A stretch of 64,000 nucleotides of DNA, taken from Streptomyces decoyicus (lineage in GTDB: Bacteria > Actinomycetota > Actinomycetes > Streptomycetales > Streptomycetaceae). The stretch lies in NCBI RefSeq assembly GCF_019880305.1, contig NZ_CP082301.1, positions 3,658,001-3,722,000 of the forward strand, in the 5' to 3' direction. A program made the position numbers and the translations under genes. The stretch's first letter is position 1; every line of letters begins with the position of its first letter. The notes under the pieces were generated by a model, which had not been told where the DNA came from, ran no database searches, and saw nothing but the letters and a program-made list of their open reading frames with translations. Shown here in pieces: positions 17,457-26,625 of this stretch.

Positions 17457-20105
17457 CTACTCGACCAGGGGCAGCAGTTCCGGCAGCTGCCCGTCCGATG
17501 CGAGGGCGACGGTCCGGCGGTCCTCGGTGACCGGGGTGTAGGTCGTGGTGCGGGGCCGGGCCGGGCGGCCGGCCTGGTCGGCGATGGCGATGAGGTCCTG
17601 GATGGAGCGGTAGGAGCCGTAACTCGATCCCGCCATACGGGAGATGGTCTCCTCCATCAGCGTGCCGCCCAGGTCGTTGGCGCCGGAACGGAGCATCTCG
17701 GCGGCGCCTTCCGCTCCGAGCTTGACCCAGCTGGTCTGGATGTTGGTGAGGTGCGGGTGCAGCAGCACCCGGGCCATCGCCGTCACCGCGCGGTTGTCGC
17801 GCGTGGTGGGGCCGGGGCGGGCGATGCCTGCGAGGTAGACGGGGGCGTTGGTGTGGATGAAGGGAAGGGTGACGAACTCCGTGAAGCCGCCGGTCTCCTG
17901 CTGGATCTGTGCCAGCAGACGCAGATGACCGAGCCAGTGGCGGGGCTGGTCGACATGGCCGTACATCATCGTCGAGGACGAGCGGATGCCCAGCTCATGG
18001 GCGGTTTTGATGACCTCGACCCAGGTGGCGGTGGGCAGCTTGCCCTTGGTGAGGATCCAGCGGACCTCGTCGTCGAGGATCTCGGCGGCGGTGCCCGGGA
18101 TGGTGTCCAGTCCGGCGGCCTTGGCTTCGGTGAGCCACTCACGGATGGAGAGCCCCGTACGCGACGCGCCGTTGACGACCTCCATGGGCGAGAAGGCGTG
18201 CACATGCATGCCGGGGACGCGTTCCTTCACGGCACGCGCGATGTCGAAGTACGCGGTACCGGGCAGGTCGGGGTGGATGCCGCCCTGCATGCACACCTCC
18301 ACCGCGCCGACGTCCCAGGCCTGCTGGGCACGGTCGGCGACCTGGGAGAGGGAGAGCGTGTAGGCGTCGGCGTCGGTGCGGCGCTGGGCGAACGCGCAGA
18401 AGCGGCAGCCGGTGTAGCAGACGTTGGTGAAGTTGATGTTCCTGGTGACGATGTAGGTGACGTCGTCGCCCACGGTGTCGCGGCGCAGTTGGTCGGCGAT
18501 GGTGCAGAGGGCGTCCAGGGCGGGCCCGTCGGCGTGCAGCAGCGCCAGTGCCTCCGCGTCGGTGAGCTTGGTGGGGTCGTCGGCGGCCTGCGACAGAGCC
18601 TGTCGTACGTCGGCATCGATGCGCTCCGGCACCATCCCGGGGGCGGCGGCCTCGCGCAGCGCCTCCCAGTCGCCGTAGACCTCGTCGAAGTCGTCGCGGC
18701 GATCGGCCGTGCGGCCTTCGGTGTCGATGGTGTGGTGCAGGTCCGTACGGCCCGAGGAGCTCATCGTGAAGCCCTCGTCGGGCTCCTGCCAGGGACGGCC
18801 GACGACCGGGGCGTCCTCGACCGCCAGGCCCGTCTCCGGGTCGGCGAGCGCCCGTACATGGGGCAGCAGGCGGGGATCGAGCCAGGGCTCGCCGCGCTGG
18901 AGGAACTCCGGGTAGATGGGGAGCCGTTCGCGCAGCTCGAAACCGGCGGCGGCGCAGCGTTCGGTCAGCTCGTCGATCTGCGGCCAGGGGCGCTCGGGGT
19001 TGACATGGTCGAGGGTCAGCGGGGAGACGCCGCCCCAGTCGTCGATCCCGGCGTCGATGAGCAGCTCATACTCACCGTCGACGAGGTTGGGCGGCGCCTG
19101 GATGCGCGTCGAGGGGCCCATGATGTGCCGGGCCACCGCGATGGTCGCGGCGAGTTCCTCCAGCTCGGCATCCGGCATTCCGCGCATCGCCGTGTCCGGC
19201 TTGGCGCGGAAGTTCTGCATGATCAGTTCCTGGATGCCGTGGTAGGCACGCTGGATACGGCGCAGCGCGAAGAGGGAGTCGGCGCGCTCCTCGTAGGTCT
19301 CGCCGATACCGATCAGCAGCCCCGTGGTGAAGGGGACGTTGGAGCGGCCGGCGTCCTCCAGGACACGCAGCCGGACGGCGGGCTCCTTGTCGGGCGATCC
19401 GTAGTGGGGGCCGCCGGGCTCGCTCCACAGGCGCTCGGCGGTCGTCTCCAGCATCATCCCCAGGGACGGGGCGACGGGCTTGAGCCGCTGGAAGTCCGTC
19501 CAGGACAGCACCCCGGGGTTGAGGTGCGGCAGCAGGCCGGTCTCCTCCAGGACGCGGATCGCCATGGCGCGGACGTACGAGAGCGTGTCGTCATAGCCAT
19601 GCGCCTCCAGCCACTCGCGGGCCTCGGGCCAGCGGTCCTCCGGCTTGTCGCCGAGCGTGAACAGGGCTTCCTTGCAGCCCATTTCGGCGCCGCGGCGGGC
19701 GATGTCCAGTACCTCGTCGGGCGACATGAACATCCCGTGGCCGTCCCGGCGCAGTTTGCCGGGGACGGTGACGAAGGTGCAGTAGTGGCACTTGTCCCGG
19801 CACAGGCGCGTCAGCGGGATGAAGACCCCGCGCGAGTACGTGATGACTCCGGGACGGCCGGCGGCCTCCAGGCCGGCATCCCGCACCCGGGCCGCGGAGG
19901 CGCACAGGTCCGTGAGGTCCGCGCCGCGCGCCTGGAGCAGCACCGCGGCCTCGCTGACGTCCAGCGCCACACCGTCGCGGGCCCGCTTGAGCGCACGGCG
20001 CATCGCGTTGGTCGTCGGCCTGCCCTGAGGGGCGGCTCCGGCGCCCGTTTCGCGGTCGGTCCCTTGGTCGGATGCCTGGTCAGGTCCCTGTGCGCTGGAA
20101 GTCAT
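17457..20105 (-). CDS. fbiC: FO synthase (fused CofG/CofH), F420 biosynthesis
   Basis: 882 residues from ATG 20105; the in-frame GTG at 20126 is the alternative, since GGAGG directly abuts the ATG. It contains two radical-SAM domains: the CofG half with CRDKCHYC near residues 102-109, and the CofH half with CYTGCRFC around residue 560-570. Each CX3CX2C binds a 4Fe-4S cluster. The enzyme joins 5-amino-6-ribitylamino-uracil and tyrosine to make FO, the deazaflavin core of F420. The fused form is typical of actinobacteria. Several genes in the window belong to families that often use F420. Confidence 0.97.
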   Translation of the reverse strand: MTSSAQGPDQASDQGTDRETGAGAAPQGRPTTNAMRRALKRARDGVALDVSEAAVLLQARGADLTDLCASAARVRDAGLEAAGRPGVITYSRGVFIPLTRLCRDKCHYCTFVTVPGKLRRDGHGMFMSPDEVLDIARRGAEMGCKEALFTLGDKPEDRWPEAREWLEAHGYDDTLSYVRAMAIRVLEETGLLPHLNPGVLSWTDFQRLKPVAPSLGMMLETTAERLWSEPGGPHYGSPDKEPAVRLRVLEDAGRSNVPFTTGLLIGIGETYEERADSLFALRRIQRAYHGIQELIMQNFRAKPDTAMRGMPDAELEELAATIAVARHIMGPSTRIQAPPNLVDGEYELLIDAGIDDWGGVSPLTLDHVNPERPWPQIDELTERCAAAGFELRERLPIYPEFLQRGEPWLDPRLLPHVRALADPETGLAVEDAPVVGRPWQEPDEGFTMSSSGRTDLHHTIDTEGRTADRRDDFDEVYGDWEALREAAAPGMVPERIDADVRQALSQAADDPTKLTDAEALALLHADGPALDALCTIADQLRRDTVGDDVTYIVTRNINFTNVCYTGCRFCAFAQRRTDADAYTLSLSQVADRAQQAWDVGAVEVCMQGGIHPDLPGTAYFDIARAVKERVPGMHVHAFSPMEVVNGASRTGLSIREWLTEAKAAGLDTIPGTAAEILDDEVRWILTKGKLPTATWVEVIKTAHELGIRSSSTMMYGHVDQPRHWLGHLRLLAQIQQETGGFTEFVTLPFIHTNAPVYLAGIARPGPTTRDNRAVTAMARVLLHPHLTNIQTSWVKLGAEGAAEMLRSGANDLGGTLMEETISRMAGSSYGSYRSIQDLIAIADQAGRPARPRTTTYTPVTEDRRTVALASDGQLPELLPLVE

Positions 20106-20237
20106 CCTCCGAGGATACGAGCGCACACCGACAGCGCCGCCGCCGGAGAACCGGCGGCCGATGTGCCACTGATCACTGCGGACGGAGGTTCCGGCCGGCC
20201 CCGAAAGGGCACTTCCCGGCGGCGGCTCCTCGCACGC

Positions 20238-20636
20238 TTACATACTGGCCAGCAGCTCGTCGGAGTATGTCCTGGTCAAGAACTCCATGTTGTGGCCATC
20301 GGGGTCGTTGAGGTAGACACCGCGGCCGCCGTCCAGAGTGTTGATCTCCTGAGGCCTGGTGTGCCCGGGGTCGGCCCAGTAGGACAGCCCGCGCTCCTGT
20401 ATACGGCCGAAGATCGCGTCGAACTCGTCCTCGGTCACCAGGAACGCATAGTGCGTGGGGACGAACTCGCCGTTGGCGACATGCTCGGCGTAGTCGAGGG
20501 CCACCCCGTTGTCCAGCTTGAGGGCGGCGAAGGGGCCGAACGCCTTGGGTTCGGGCGCGCCGAGCAGATCGGCCAGGAACCGGGCGGAGGCGAAACGGTC
20601 GGTGCTGTGCACGATCGTGTGGTCGAGGCGAGGCAT
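20238..20636 (-). CDS. VOC-family (glyoxalase/dioxygenase-fold) protein
   Basis: 132 residues; ATG 20636 with AGGAGA five bases upstream. The compact two-module VOC fold is visible: LDHTIVHSTD at the N-terminus, THYAFLVTEDEFDAIF at the start of the second module, and VYLNDPDGHNMEFL near the end. His-5, His in THYAF and Glu in NMEF are candidate metal ligands. Members include glyoxalases, extradiol dioxygenases and antibiotic-binding proteins; this one cannot be assigned further. Confidence 0.88.
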   Translation of the reverse strand: MPRLDHTIVHSTDRFASARFLADLLGAPEPKAFGPFAALKLDNGVALDYAEHVANGEFVPTHYAFLVTEDEFDAIFGRIQERGLSYWADPGHTRPQEINTLDGGRGVYLNDPDGHNMEFLTRTYSDELLASM

Positions 20637-21199
20637 CGGATCTCCTTTGATCTCTCAGGTCGCGGTGATCTCTCAGGTCGCGTGATCAGCGGGTCCCCTG
20701 ATCTGCTGCATCGGCTCGGACCGTTGACCTGTTGACCTGTTGACCTTCATGGACCGTTGATCTTCTTGGCCTTGGACCGTTCTCTTTGGACCGCTGATCC
20801 GCTACGAGATCCGCGGCCCTCACCTTCGACGCTACGTCCGGAGAGGCGGACGCGGATCGGTCTCGGGTCCCGACCCGGGCGGGGGTGCCGTACACCTATG
20901 GCCCTAGGACCGGAACGAGGCCCCGGCCCGTGTCCTCAGACTGCCCTGGGGCCTGTTCTGAGCGTGCCCTACGGCCTGTCCGCAGGAGCCCCGCCCCGGC
21001 GCGCACCCTCCCACTCCGCCGCCCGTCACCCGTCCCGCACGGCACACTTCCCGTACACGCCACCTCTCCCGCACGGCACACTTCCCGTACACGCCACCTC
21101 TCCCGCACGGCACACTTCCCGTACACGCCACCTCTCCCGCACGGCACACTTCCCGTACACGTCACCCATCCCGCACGTCACACTCCGGTACGTCACATG
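20637..21199. repeat. Intergenic region rich in short direct repeats
   Basis: About 560 bases without a gene. A 17-base unit TGATCTCTCAGGTCGCG occurs at 20648-20664 and 20666-20682. GTTGACCT is repeated three times at 20723-20746, and GGACCG recurs several times to 20800. A 34-bp tandem array follows at 21034 and is listed separately. Confidence 0.75.
21034..21183. repeat. 34-bp tandem repeat, 4.4 copies
   Basis: Units start at 21034, 21068, 21102 and 21136, with a partial fifth at 21170. Each begins CCCGCACGGCACACTTCC. The first three are identical; the fourth differs near its end. It lies just beyond the stop of the leftward LLM gene. Units abut without spacers, so this is not a CRISPR array. 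Confidence 0.95.
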
Positions 21200-22024
21200 T
21201 CACAGGTACTGCGCGAAGTCGTCCAACGTCCGCAGGACCTCGGCCTCCCCGGCCGCAGGCAGCTGCAGTACCACTTCCTGAAGGCCCAGCTCGCGGTAGT
21301 GCGCCAGCTTCCCGGACGAGGGGTGGACCGCGTAGGGCACCACCACCGGCTCGCCCGCACGCCCGGCGTCCGACCACGCCCGCCGCAGCACCGGAAGGGT
21401 CTCCGTCAGCCCGCGGCCGCCGATCGGCAGCCACCCGTCCGCGTACTCGGCGATCTGCCCGAAGAGCTTGGGCCCGGCCGCGCCGCCCAGGAGGGTGCGC
21501 GGCGCGCCGTGCACCGGCTTGGGGTGGGCGAGGGAGGCCCGGACGGACCCGAATGCGCCGTCGTACGCGGTCGGTTCCTCGGCCCACAGCGCGCGCATCA
21601 GCGCCACCCGGTCGCGGGTCAGCGCACGCCGGGTCGACCACTCCACCCCGTGGTCGGCGGCCTCCTCGACGTTCCAGCCGTAGCCGATGCCGAGGGTGAA
21701 GCGGCCTCCGGAGAGGAAGTCGAGGGTCGCGATCTGCTTGGCGAGGTCGACCGGGTCGTGCTGGGCGACGAGGGTGATGCCGGTGCCCAGGGCGAGCCGT
21801 TCGGTGACCGCGGCGGCCTGGCCGAGTGCGATGAACGGGTCGAGGGTGCGGCCGTATTCGCGGGGCAGCGGACCGCCCATGGGGGCGGGGGTGTCCCGGC
21901 TGGCGGGGATGTGGGTGTGCTCGGGGAGGTAGAGACCGGCGAATCCGCGCTGCTCCAGCTCGCGGCCCAGCCGGTCCGGCCGGATCGTCTCGTCGGTCAG
22001 GAAGATCGTGGTCGCGATGCGCAT
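21200..22024 (-). CDS. LLM-class flavin-dependent oxidoreductase, probably F420-type
   Basis: 274 residues; ATG 22024 with GGAGG eight bases upstream. It is a luciferase-like TIM barrel: GLYLPEHTHIP, LALGTGITLVAQHDPVDLAKQIATLD, and GRFTLGIGYGWNVEEAADHG are typical of the subgroup annotated TIGR03619, which is usually F420-dependent in actinobacteria. It should catalyse hydride transfer or oxygenation of an unknown substrate. FbiC lies 1.1 kb away on the same strand. Confidence 0.88.
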   Translation of the reverse strand: MRIATTIFLTDETIRPDRLGRELEQRGFAGLYLPEHTHIPASRDTPAPMGGPLPREYGRTLDPFIALGQAAAVTERLALGTGITLVAQHDPVDLAKQIATLDFLSGGRFTLGIGYGWNVEEAADHGVEWSTRRALTRDRVALMRALWAEEPTAYDGAFGSVRASLAHPKPVHGAPRTLLGGAAGPKLFGQIAEYADGWLPIGGRGLTETLPVLRRAWSDAGRAGEPVVVPYAVHPSSGKLAHYRELGLQEVVLQLPAAGEAEVLRTLDDFAQYL

Positions 22025-22195
22025 GCTGGGACCTCCGCGTCGGGCGTGTGAGTGACCGCATGTTGCCTCACCGCCCGACGGTTATCCACAGGCCTTTCCC
22101 TCTCAGTCACACGCGCGTACAACAGTTTTCACGCGGCGCAACGAGCCGGCTGCGCGGCGGAACGAGACGGGTACGAGACGGCACGGGGGGCGGGG

Positions 22196-23716
22196 ATGGA
22201 ACGACGCGACGTTCTGAGGCTTTCGGCGGTTGCGGGCGCGACGGGCGCGCTTACGCTCGGACGTGTGAGCTTCGCCGACGCAGCGCCCGCGGCCGGGCAG
22301 CCCGGAGGCGGACCGGGCGAGCGGACCCGGCGGGTCACCGGCCATCTGCCCACGGGCGCGCCGGACTTCGTGTACCTGCCGGTCGAAGTGCCGCACGGAG
22401 TCCGCGAGATCGCCGTTGCCTACAGCTACGACAAACCCGCCGTCCCCGAGGGCACGCCCGGCAACGCCTGCGACATCGGCATCTTCGACGAGCGGGGCAC
22501 GGACCTCGGCGGCACCGGCTTCCGCGGCTGGTCGGGCGGGGCGCGTACGGAGTTCTTCCTCCGCGCCGACGATGCCACCCCCGGATATCTGCCGGGCCCC
22601 GTCAATGCCGGCACCTGGCACATCGCCCTCGGCCCGTACACGGTCGCGCCGCAAGGGCTGTCCTACGACGTCACGATCACCCTGCGGTACGGCCCCCAGG
22701 GGCACACCCCCGCGCCCGTCCATCCGCCCGAGCGCGCCCGGGGCCGTGGCCGCGCCTGGTACCGCGGCGACAGCCATCTGCACTCCGTCCACTCCGACGG
22801 CAAGCGCACCCCCGCCGAGATCGCCGCGCTGGCCCGCGCCGCCGGGCTGGACTTCATCAACACCTCCGAGCACAACACCATCTCCGCGCACCGCGCCTGG
22901 GACGGCCTGTGGGGCGATGACCTGCTGATCCTGACCGGCGAAGAGGTGACCACCCGCAATGGGCACGTGGTGGCGCTGGGCACCGACCCCGGGGTCTTCA
23001 TCGACTGGCGCTACCGGGCCCGCGACAACGCCTTCGGAAAGTACGCCCGCGCCATCCGGCGGGCCGGAGGCCTGGTCATCCCGGCGCATCCGCACGCCAC
23101 CTGCATCGGCTGCAACTGGAAGTTCGGGCTCAACGAAGCCGATGCGGTGGAGGTCTGGAACGGCCCGTACACCCCCGATGACGAAATCACCCTCGCCGAG
23201 TGGGACAACGCCCTGGTCGCGCACACCCGTGGTCGCGCGGACTGGCTGCCGGCCGTCGGCCACAGCGACGCCCATCGCGACCCGGATGTCGTGGGCCTGC
23301 CGCAGACCGTGGTGCTCGCCGACGATCTCTCGCGCCGCGCCCTGCAAGACGGCATCCGGACGGGCCGGGTCTGGATCGCCGAGTCGTCGAAGGTCGATCT
23401 GGCCTTCTCCGTCACCGGTGAGCGCGGCGAACACGCCGGGATCGCCGAGCGGCTGGAGGTCTCCCGTACGGCGAAGGTCACCGCGCAGCTGAAGGTCTCC
23501 GGCGCCCCGGGCTGCACGGTCTCCTTCATCACCGACCAGGGACGTCTGTACTCCACCCCACTCCCCGCCTCGGGCGATGGCACCGTCAGCTGGCAGACCA
23601 CCCCTGACTACTCGGCCTATATACGCGCCGAAGTCCGCCACCCCTCGACAACTGCGGGCCTGCCGGGCCCCATGGCGGCCATGACCAACCCGATCTTCCT
23701 GGGCCGCTGGGGCTGA
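22196..23716 (+). CDS. Tat-exported CehA/McbA-family PHP-domain metallohydrolase
   Basis: 506 residues from ATG 22196 behind a G-rich ribosome site. The N-terminus ERRDVLRLSAVAGATGALTLG is a twin-arginine signal. The catalytic part is a PHP domain with metal-ligand motifs GDSHLHSVHSDG, NTSEHN, IPAHPHA and GHSDAH in order. CehA/McbA relatives include carbaryl hydrolase, but most act on phosphate esters or unknown substrates. The segment between signal and PHP domain is beta-rich and may be a binding module. It probably acts outside the cell. Confidence 0.88.
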   Translation: MERRDVLRLSAVAGATGALTLGRVSFADAAPAAGQPGGGPGERTRRVTGHLPTGAPDFVYLPVEVPHGVREIAVAYSYDKPAVPEGTPGNACDIGIFDERGTDLGGTGFRGWSGGARTEFFLRADDATPGYLPGPVNAGTWHIALGPYTVAPQGLSYDVTITLRYGPQGHTPAPVHPPERARGRGRAWYRGDSHLHSVHSDGKRTPAEIAALARAAGLDFINTSEHNTISAHRAWDGLWGDDLLILTGEEVTTRNGHVVALGTDPGVFIDWRYRARDNAFGKYARAIRRAGGLVIPAHPHATCIGCNWKFGLNEADAVEVWNGPYTPDDEITLAEWDNALVAHTRGRADWLPAVGHSDAHRDPDVVGLPQTVVLADDLSRRALQDGIRTGRVWIAESSKVDLAFSVTGERGEHAGIAERLEVSRTAKVTAQLKVSGAPGCTVSFITDQGRLYSTPLPASGDGTVSWQTTPDYSAYIRAEVRHPSTTAGLPGPMAAMTNPIFLGRWG

Positions 23717-24043
23717 GGAAGATCGGGGCAGGGGGGCACGGCAGGGCAGGGCTACAAGGACCGAGGCACGGCGAAGGGTCAAGGGCGGGGCTCGGCGGGG
23801 GCCGAACAGCCACCGCCCGGCCAGCACCTGCCACTCAGCCCTCAGCCCTCCCTCAACCCTTAACCCTCAACCCTCAGCCCTCAGCCCTCAGCCCTCAGCC
23901 CTCAGCCCTCAAGCATTCAGGCCCCCAGACGCCTGAGCACCCAGAGACACCCAGGCACTCGCCGCGCCGACGGAATAACCGGAGTCACCCACCGGTTACC
24001 TGGAGCATCAGCGTCTGTGCCGAACCTCTTAGGGAGAATTCCG
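23717..24043. repeat. Intergenic region with 7-bp tandem repeat
   Basis: About 327 bases between two rightward genes. At 23836-23909 is a run of about ten CAGCCCT or CAACCCT heptamers. The remainder is the promoter region of the next gene; no gene is supported. Confidence 0.85.
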
Positions 24044-24949
24044 ATGCGCGCCCTCGTTGTCGATCACTCCGTACCTGGCCGTCTGTCCCTGGGTGACGTC
24101 GCCGATCCCGTCCCCGGGCCCGACGAGGTACTGGTCAAGATCAGCGCGATATCGCTGAACTACGGCGAGCTGCCCAAGTCCGACGACGACATCGAGGGCA
24201 CCGTCCCGGGCTGGGACGCCGCCGGCGTGGTCGAGCGTGCCGCCGCCAGTGGCCGCGGCCCCAAGCCCGGCGACCGCGTCATCACCTGGGGCTGGAACGC
24301 CGGGTGGGCCGAGCTGCGCGCCGTCCCGGTCGATGAACTCGCCGTGCTGCCCGACTCGGTGGACTCCACCACGGCCGCCGCCCTCCCCGTGGCCGGGCTG
24401 ACGGCACTGCGCGCGCTCCGTACGGCCGGAGTGCTGCCCGGACAGCACGTCGCCATCACCGGCGCTTCCGGCGGCGTGGGACGCTTCGCCGTTCAGCTCG
24501 CGCACCAGGCCGGTGCCGAGGTGTTTGCGTTCGTCGGCAGTCCGGCACGCGGTGCCGGCCTGGCCGCGCTCGGCGCGGACCACGTCCTGACCGGTGCGGC
24601 CGATCTCGACGGGACGGTGGATGTGGTGCTGGACAACGTCGGCGGCTCCCTGCTCGGTGAGCTGCTCGGCCGGGTCTCCCCCGACGGCACGGTCATCTCC
24701 ATCGGCGCCACCTCGTCCGAGCCGACCCCGATCCAGCCGTACCAACTGGTCATCGGCCGACTGAAGCTGATCGGCATTCAGGCGGGCGGCAACACCGGGC
24801 CCGATCTGGCCCATCTCGTGCGCCTCGTCGCCGAGGGCCGCCTTCAGTCGAGCGTGGACCGGGTGGCGGACTGGACACAGGCCGGCGAGACCGCCACCGC
24901 CCTCATCAACCGCGAGATCCGTGGAAAGGCGGTGCTGACGATCGACTGA
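24044..24949 (+). CDS. Zinc-independent MDR alcohol dehydrogenase/quinone oxidoreductase
   Basis: 301 residues from ATG 24044, with GGGAGA upstream. It is a medium-chain dehydrogenase/reductase: GroES-like N-terminus (PGPDEVLVKISAISLNYGE), then a Rossmann fold with TGASGGVGRFAVQLA. Structural zinc cysteines are absent, as in quinone oxidoreductases. It likely reduces quinones or enones with NADPH. A hairpin suited to termination follows at 24997. Confidence 0.9.
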   Translation: MRALVVDHSVPGRLSLGDVADPVPGPDEVLVKISAISLNYGELPKSDDDIEGTVPGWDAAGVVERAAASGRGPKPGDRVITWGWNAGWAELRAVPVDELAVLPDSVDSTTAAALPVAGLTALRALRTAGVLPGQHVAITGASGGVGRFAVQLAHQAGAEVFAFVGSPARGAGLAALGADHVLTGAADLDGTVDVVLDNVGGSLLGELLGRVSPDGTVISIGATSSEPTPIQPYQLVIGRLKLIGIQAGGNTGPDLAHLVRLVAEGRLQSSVDRVADWTQAGETATALINREIRGKAVLTID

Positions 24950-24996
24950 ACACGCGGGCTGGATAAGCCGATTCATCGACATCGACGACCGGCCTA

Positions 24997-25023
24997 CGGG
25001 CCTGCCCGACAGCGGCAGGCCCG
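24997..25023. terminator. Hairpin after MDR gene
   Basis: CGGGCCTGCC at 24997-25006 pairs with GGCAGGCCCG at 25014-25023 around a seven-base loop, 48 bases after the stop. Confidence 0.65.
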
Positions 25024-25220
25024 CGAAGGTCCGGCAAACGACCCCGGCGGTTCCGCACGACCACCGTCCGGCCGTCGACGCAGATCGCGTGGCGATGCCG
25101 GAGGCCGTGGCAGACCGCGTGGGCCATGCCTGACCCGTGAGCGAACGTCCCCGGTGGCGTTCGCCGTGCAGCGCCGCGAGATGCCCCTGTGATCGCCGGG
25201 CGCCGACGTACCTTGACAGG

Positions 25221-25456
25221 GAACCCTGCTCGGCCGGGGGGCATTCTGCTCGGTCGCCGGGCATCCTGCTCGGTCGCGAGGAAGCATGATCCGTCACGGG
25301 GAAGTCTGACCAGCCGCGGGGAAGTCTGACCAGCCGCGGGGAGCATGCTCAGTTGCTGGAAAGTCTGATCGGTCTCGGGAAGCAGGATCGGTCGCGGGAA
25401 ACATCGTCAGCCGCGCGAGTCATGCCCAGTCGCGGAAACATGATCAAGCCTGGGAG
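25221..25456. repeat. Degenerate 20-bp tandem array, about 11-12 units
   Basis: Units of 18-20 bases begin at 25221, 25241, 25261, 25281, 25301, 25321, 25341 and 25361, and continue more loosely to 25456. Two are identical (GAAGTCTGACCAGCCGCGGG); others vary around a GAAG-CTG-TCGGTCGCGGG core. The array ends right at the ribosome site of the next gene. The rest of the 515-base gap (24950-25464) shows no gene I can support. Confidence 0.85.
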
Positions 25457-25464
25457 GGGCGTTC

Positions 25465-26427
25465 ATGCGTGCCATGCAGTTCGAGCGGTTCGGTGATCCG
25501 GAAGTCCTGGCGGAGGCCGAGGTGCCGGACCCGGTGGCGGGGCCGGGCGAGACCCTGGTCGAAGTGGAGGCCGCGGGCGTCAACTTCGGCGACATCAAGC
25601 ACATGGCGGGCGAGCACACCGACGGTCCGTATGCGCCGAAGGGCCCGTTGCCGCACATCCCCGGCATGGAGGTCGTCGGCCGGACCACGAACGGCAGGCG
25701 GGTACTCGGCTACGTCCAGCAGGGTGGCTACGCCGCCAAGACGGTTGTCGCCGACCGCGATCTGGTCACCATGCCATCGGGCGTGAGCGCGGGCGCGGCG
25801 CTGGCTCTGCTCGTGCAGGGTCTGACGGCGTGGCATGTGCTGCGGTCGGTCGCCCGCGTGCGGCCCGGTGAGAGCGTCGTGGTCCATGCCGCCGCGGGCG
25901 GGACGGGCAGTCTCGCCGTCCAACTGGCCAGGGAGTTCGGGGCCGGACGCATCATCGCCACGGCGTCGTCCGACGAGAAGCGCGCCTTTGCCCTCGAACT
26001 CGGCGCGGACGCGGCAATCGACGGCGAGGCGGAGGGCTACAAGGAGCGGATTCTCGACGCCAACCAGGGCCGCCCGGTCGACATCATCCTGGACGCCATA
26101 GGCGGTCCGGTCCTCGACGCCGCAGTGGACACACTCGGTTACCTCGGGCGCCTGGTCACCTACGGCGCCTCGTCCCGGAAGGCGGCCTCGGCCCTCACGC
26201 CGGAACGACTCGCGGTGGAGAGCATCGCCGTCGCCGGCTTCTGGCTCATCCCGCTCATTGCCCGAAACGGACTCGGCGGCCCGGCACTTGAGGAACTGCT
26301 CGACCTCACGGCGCGGGGACGCCTGCGGCCGCTGGTCGGCGCGGAGTACGACCTCGCGCGGGCTCGCGACGCACACGAGGACCTGCTCGCCCGCCGCACG
26401 AAGGGAAAGCTGGTGCTCCGCCCTTGA
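25465..26427 (+). CDS. Quinone oxidoreductase-like MDR protein
   Basis: 320 residues; ATG 25465 preceded by GGGAGGGG. It has the quinone-reductase N-terminus MRAMQFERFGDPEVL, the loop VNFGDIKHMAG, and Rossmann motif HAAAGGTGSLAVQLA; EVVGRTT and LDAIGG are also typical. No zinc ligands are visible. NADPH-dependent reduction of a quinone or enone is likely. It resembles the gene at 24044 in family only and appears to be separately transcribed behind the 20-bp repeat array. Confidence 0.9.
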   Translation: MRAMQFERFGDPEVLAEAEVPDPVAGPGETLVEVEAAGVNFGDIKHMAGEHTDGPYAPKGPLPHIPGMEVVGRTTNGRRVLGYVQQGGYAAKTVVADRDLVTMPSGVSAGAALALLVQGLTAWHVLRSVARVRPGESVVVHAAAGGTGSLAVQLAREFGAGRIIATASSDEKRAFALELGADAAIDGEAEGYKERILDANQGRPVDIILDAIGGPVLDAAVDTLGYLGRLVTYGASSRKAASALTPERLAVESIAVAGFWLIPLIARNGLGGPALEELLDLTARGRLRPLVGAEYDLARARDAHEDLLARRTKGKLVLRP

Positions 26428-26471
26428 ACCGGCCCCGCGCCACGCGCCCCGCGCCACGCGCCCCACGGACA

Positions 26472-26625
26472 GGACCTAGGGAGAGACCCCTGGTGGCCCA
26501 GGGGGAGACACCTCCTGACGGCCCAGGAGGGGCACCCCCTAGTTGCCCAGGGGAGACACCCCCAGTGGCCCAGGACAGAGACCCCCTAGTGGCCTGGAGG
26601 AGGCACCCCCTAGTCCTCCACCACC
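26472..26625. repeat. About 25-bp degenerate tandem repeat, six units
   Basis: Modules of GTGGCCCAGG plus GAGACACCCCCTA recur about every 24-26 bases between two convergent genes and run into the permease stop region. Confidence 0.75.

Noticed and set aside
17400-20735. A 1111-codon plus-strand open frame opposite fbiC
   Set aside because: Composition typical of antisense GC-rich frames; fbiC on the other strand has two intact radical-SAM domains.
21034-21183. Possible CRISPR array
   Set aside because: Repeat units abut directly with no unique spacers and no cas genes are nearby.
24950-25220. Gene remnant on the minus strand before the 20-bp array
   Set aside because: A translated stretch looks faintly protein-like, but there is no start, ribosome site or recognisable family.
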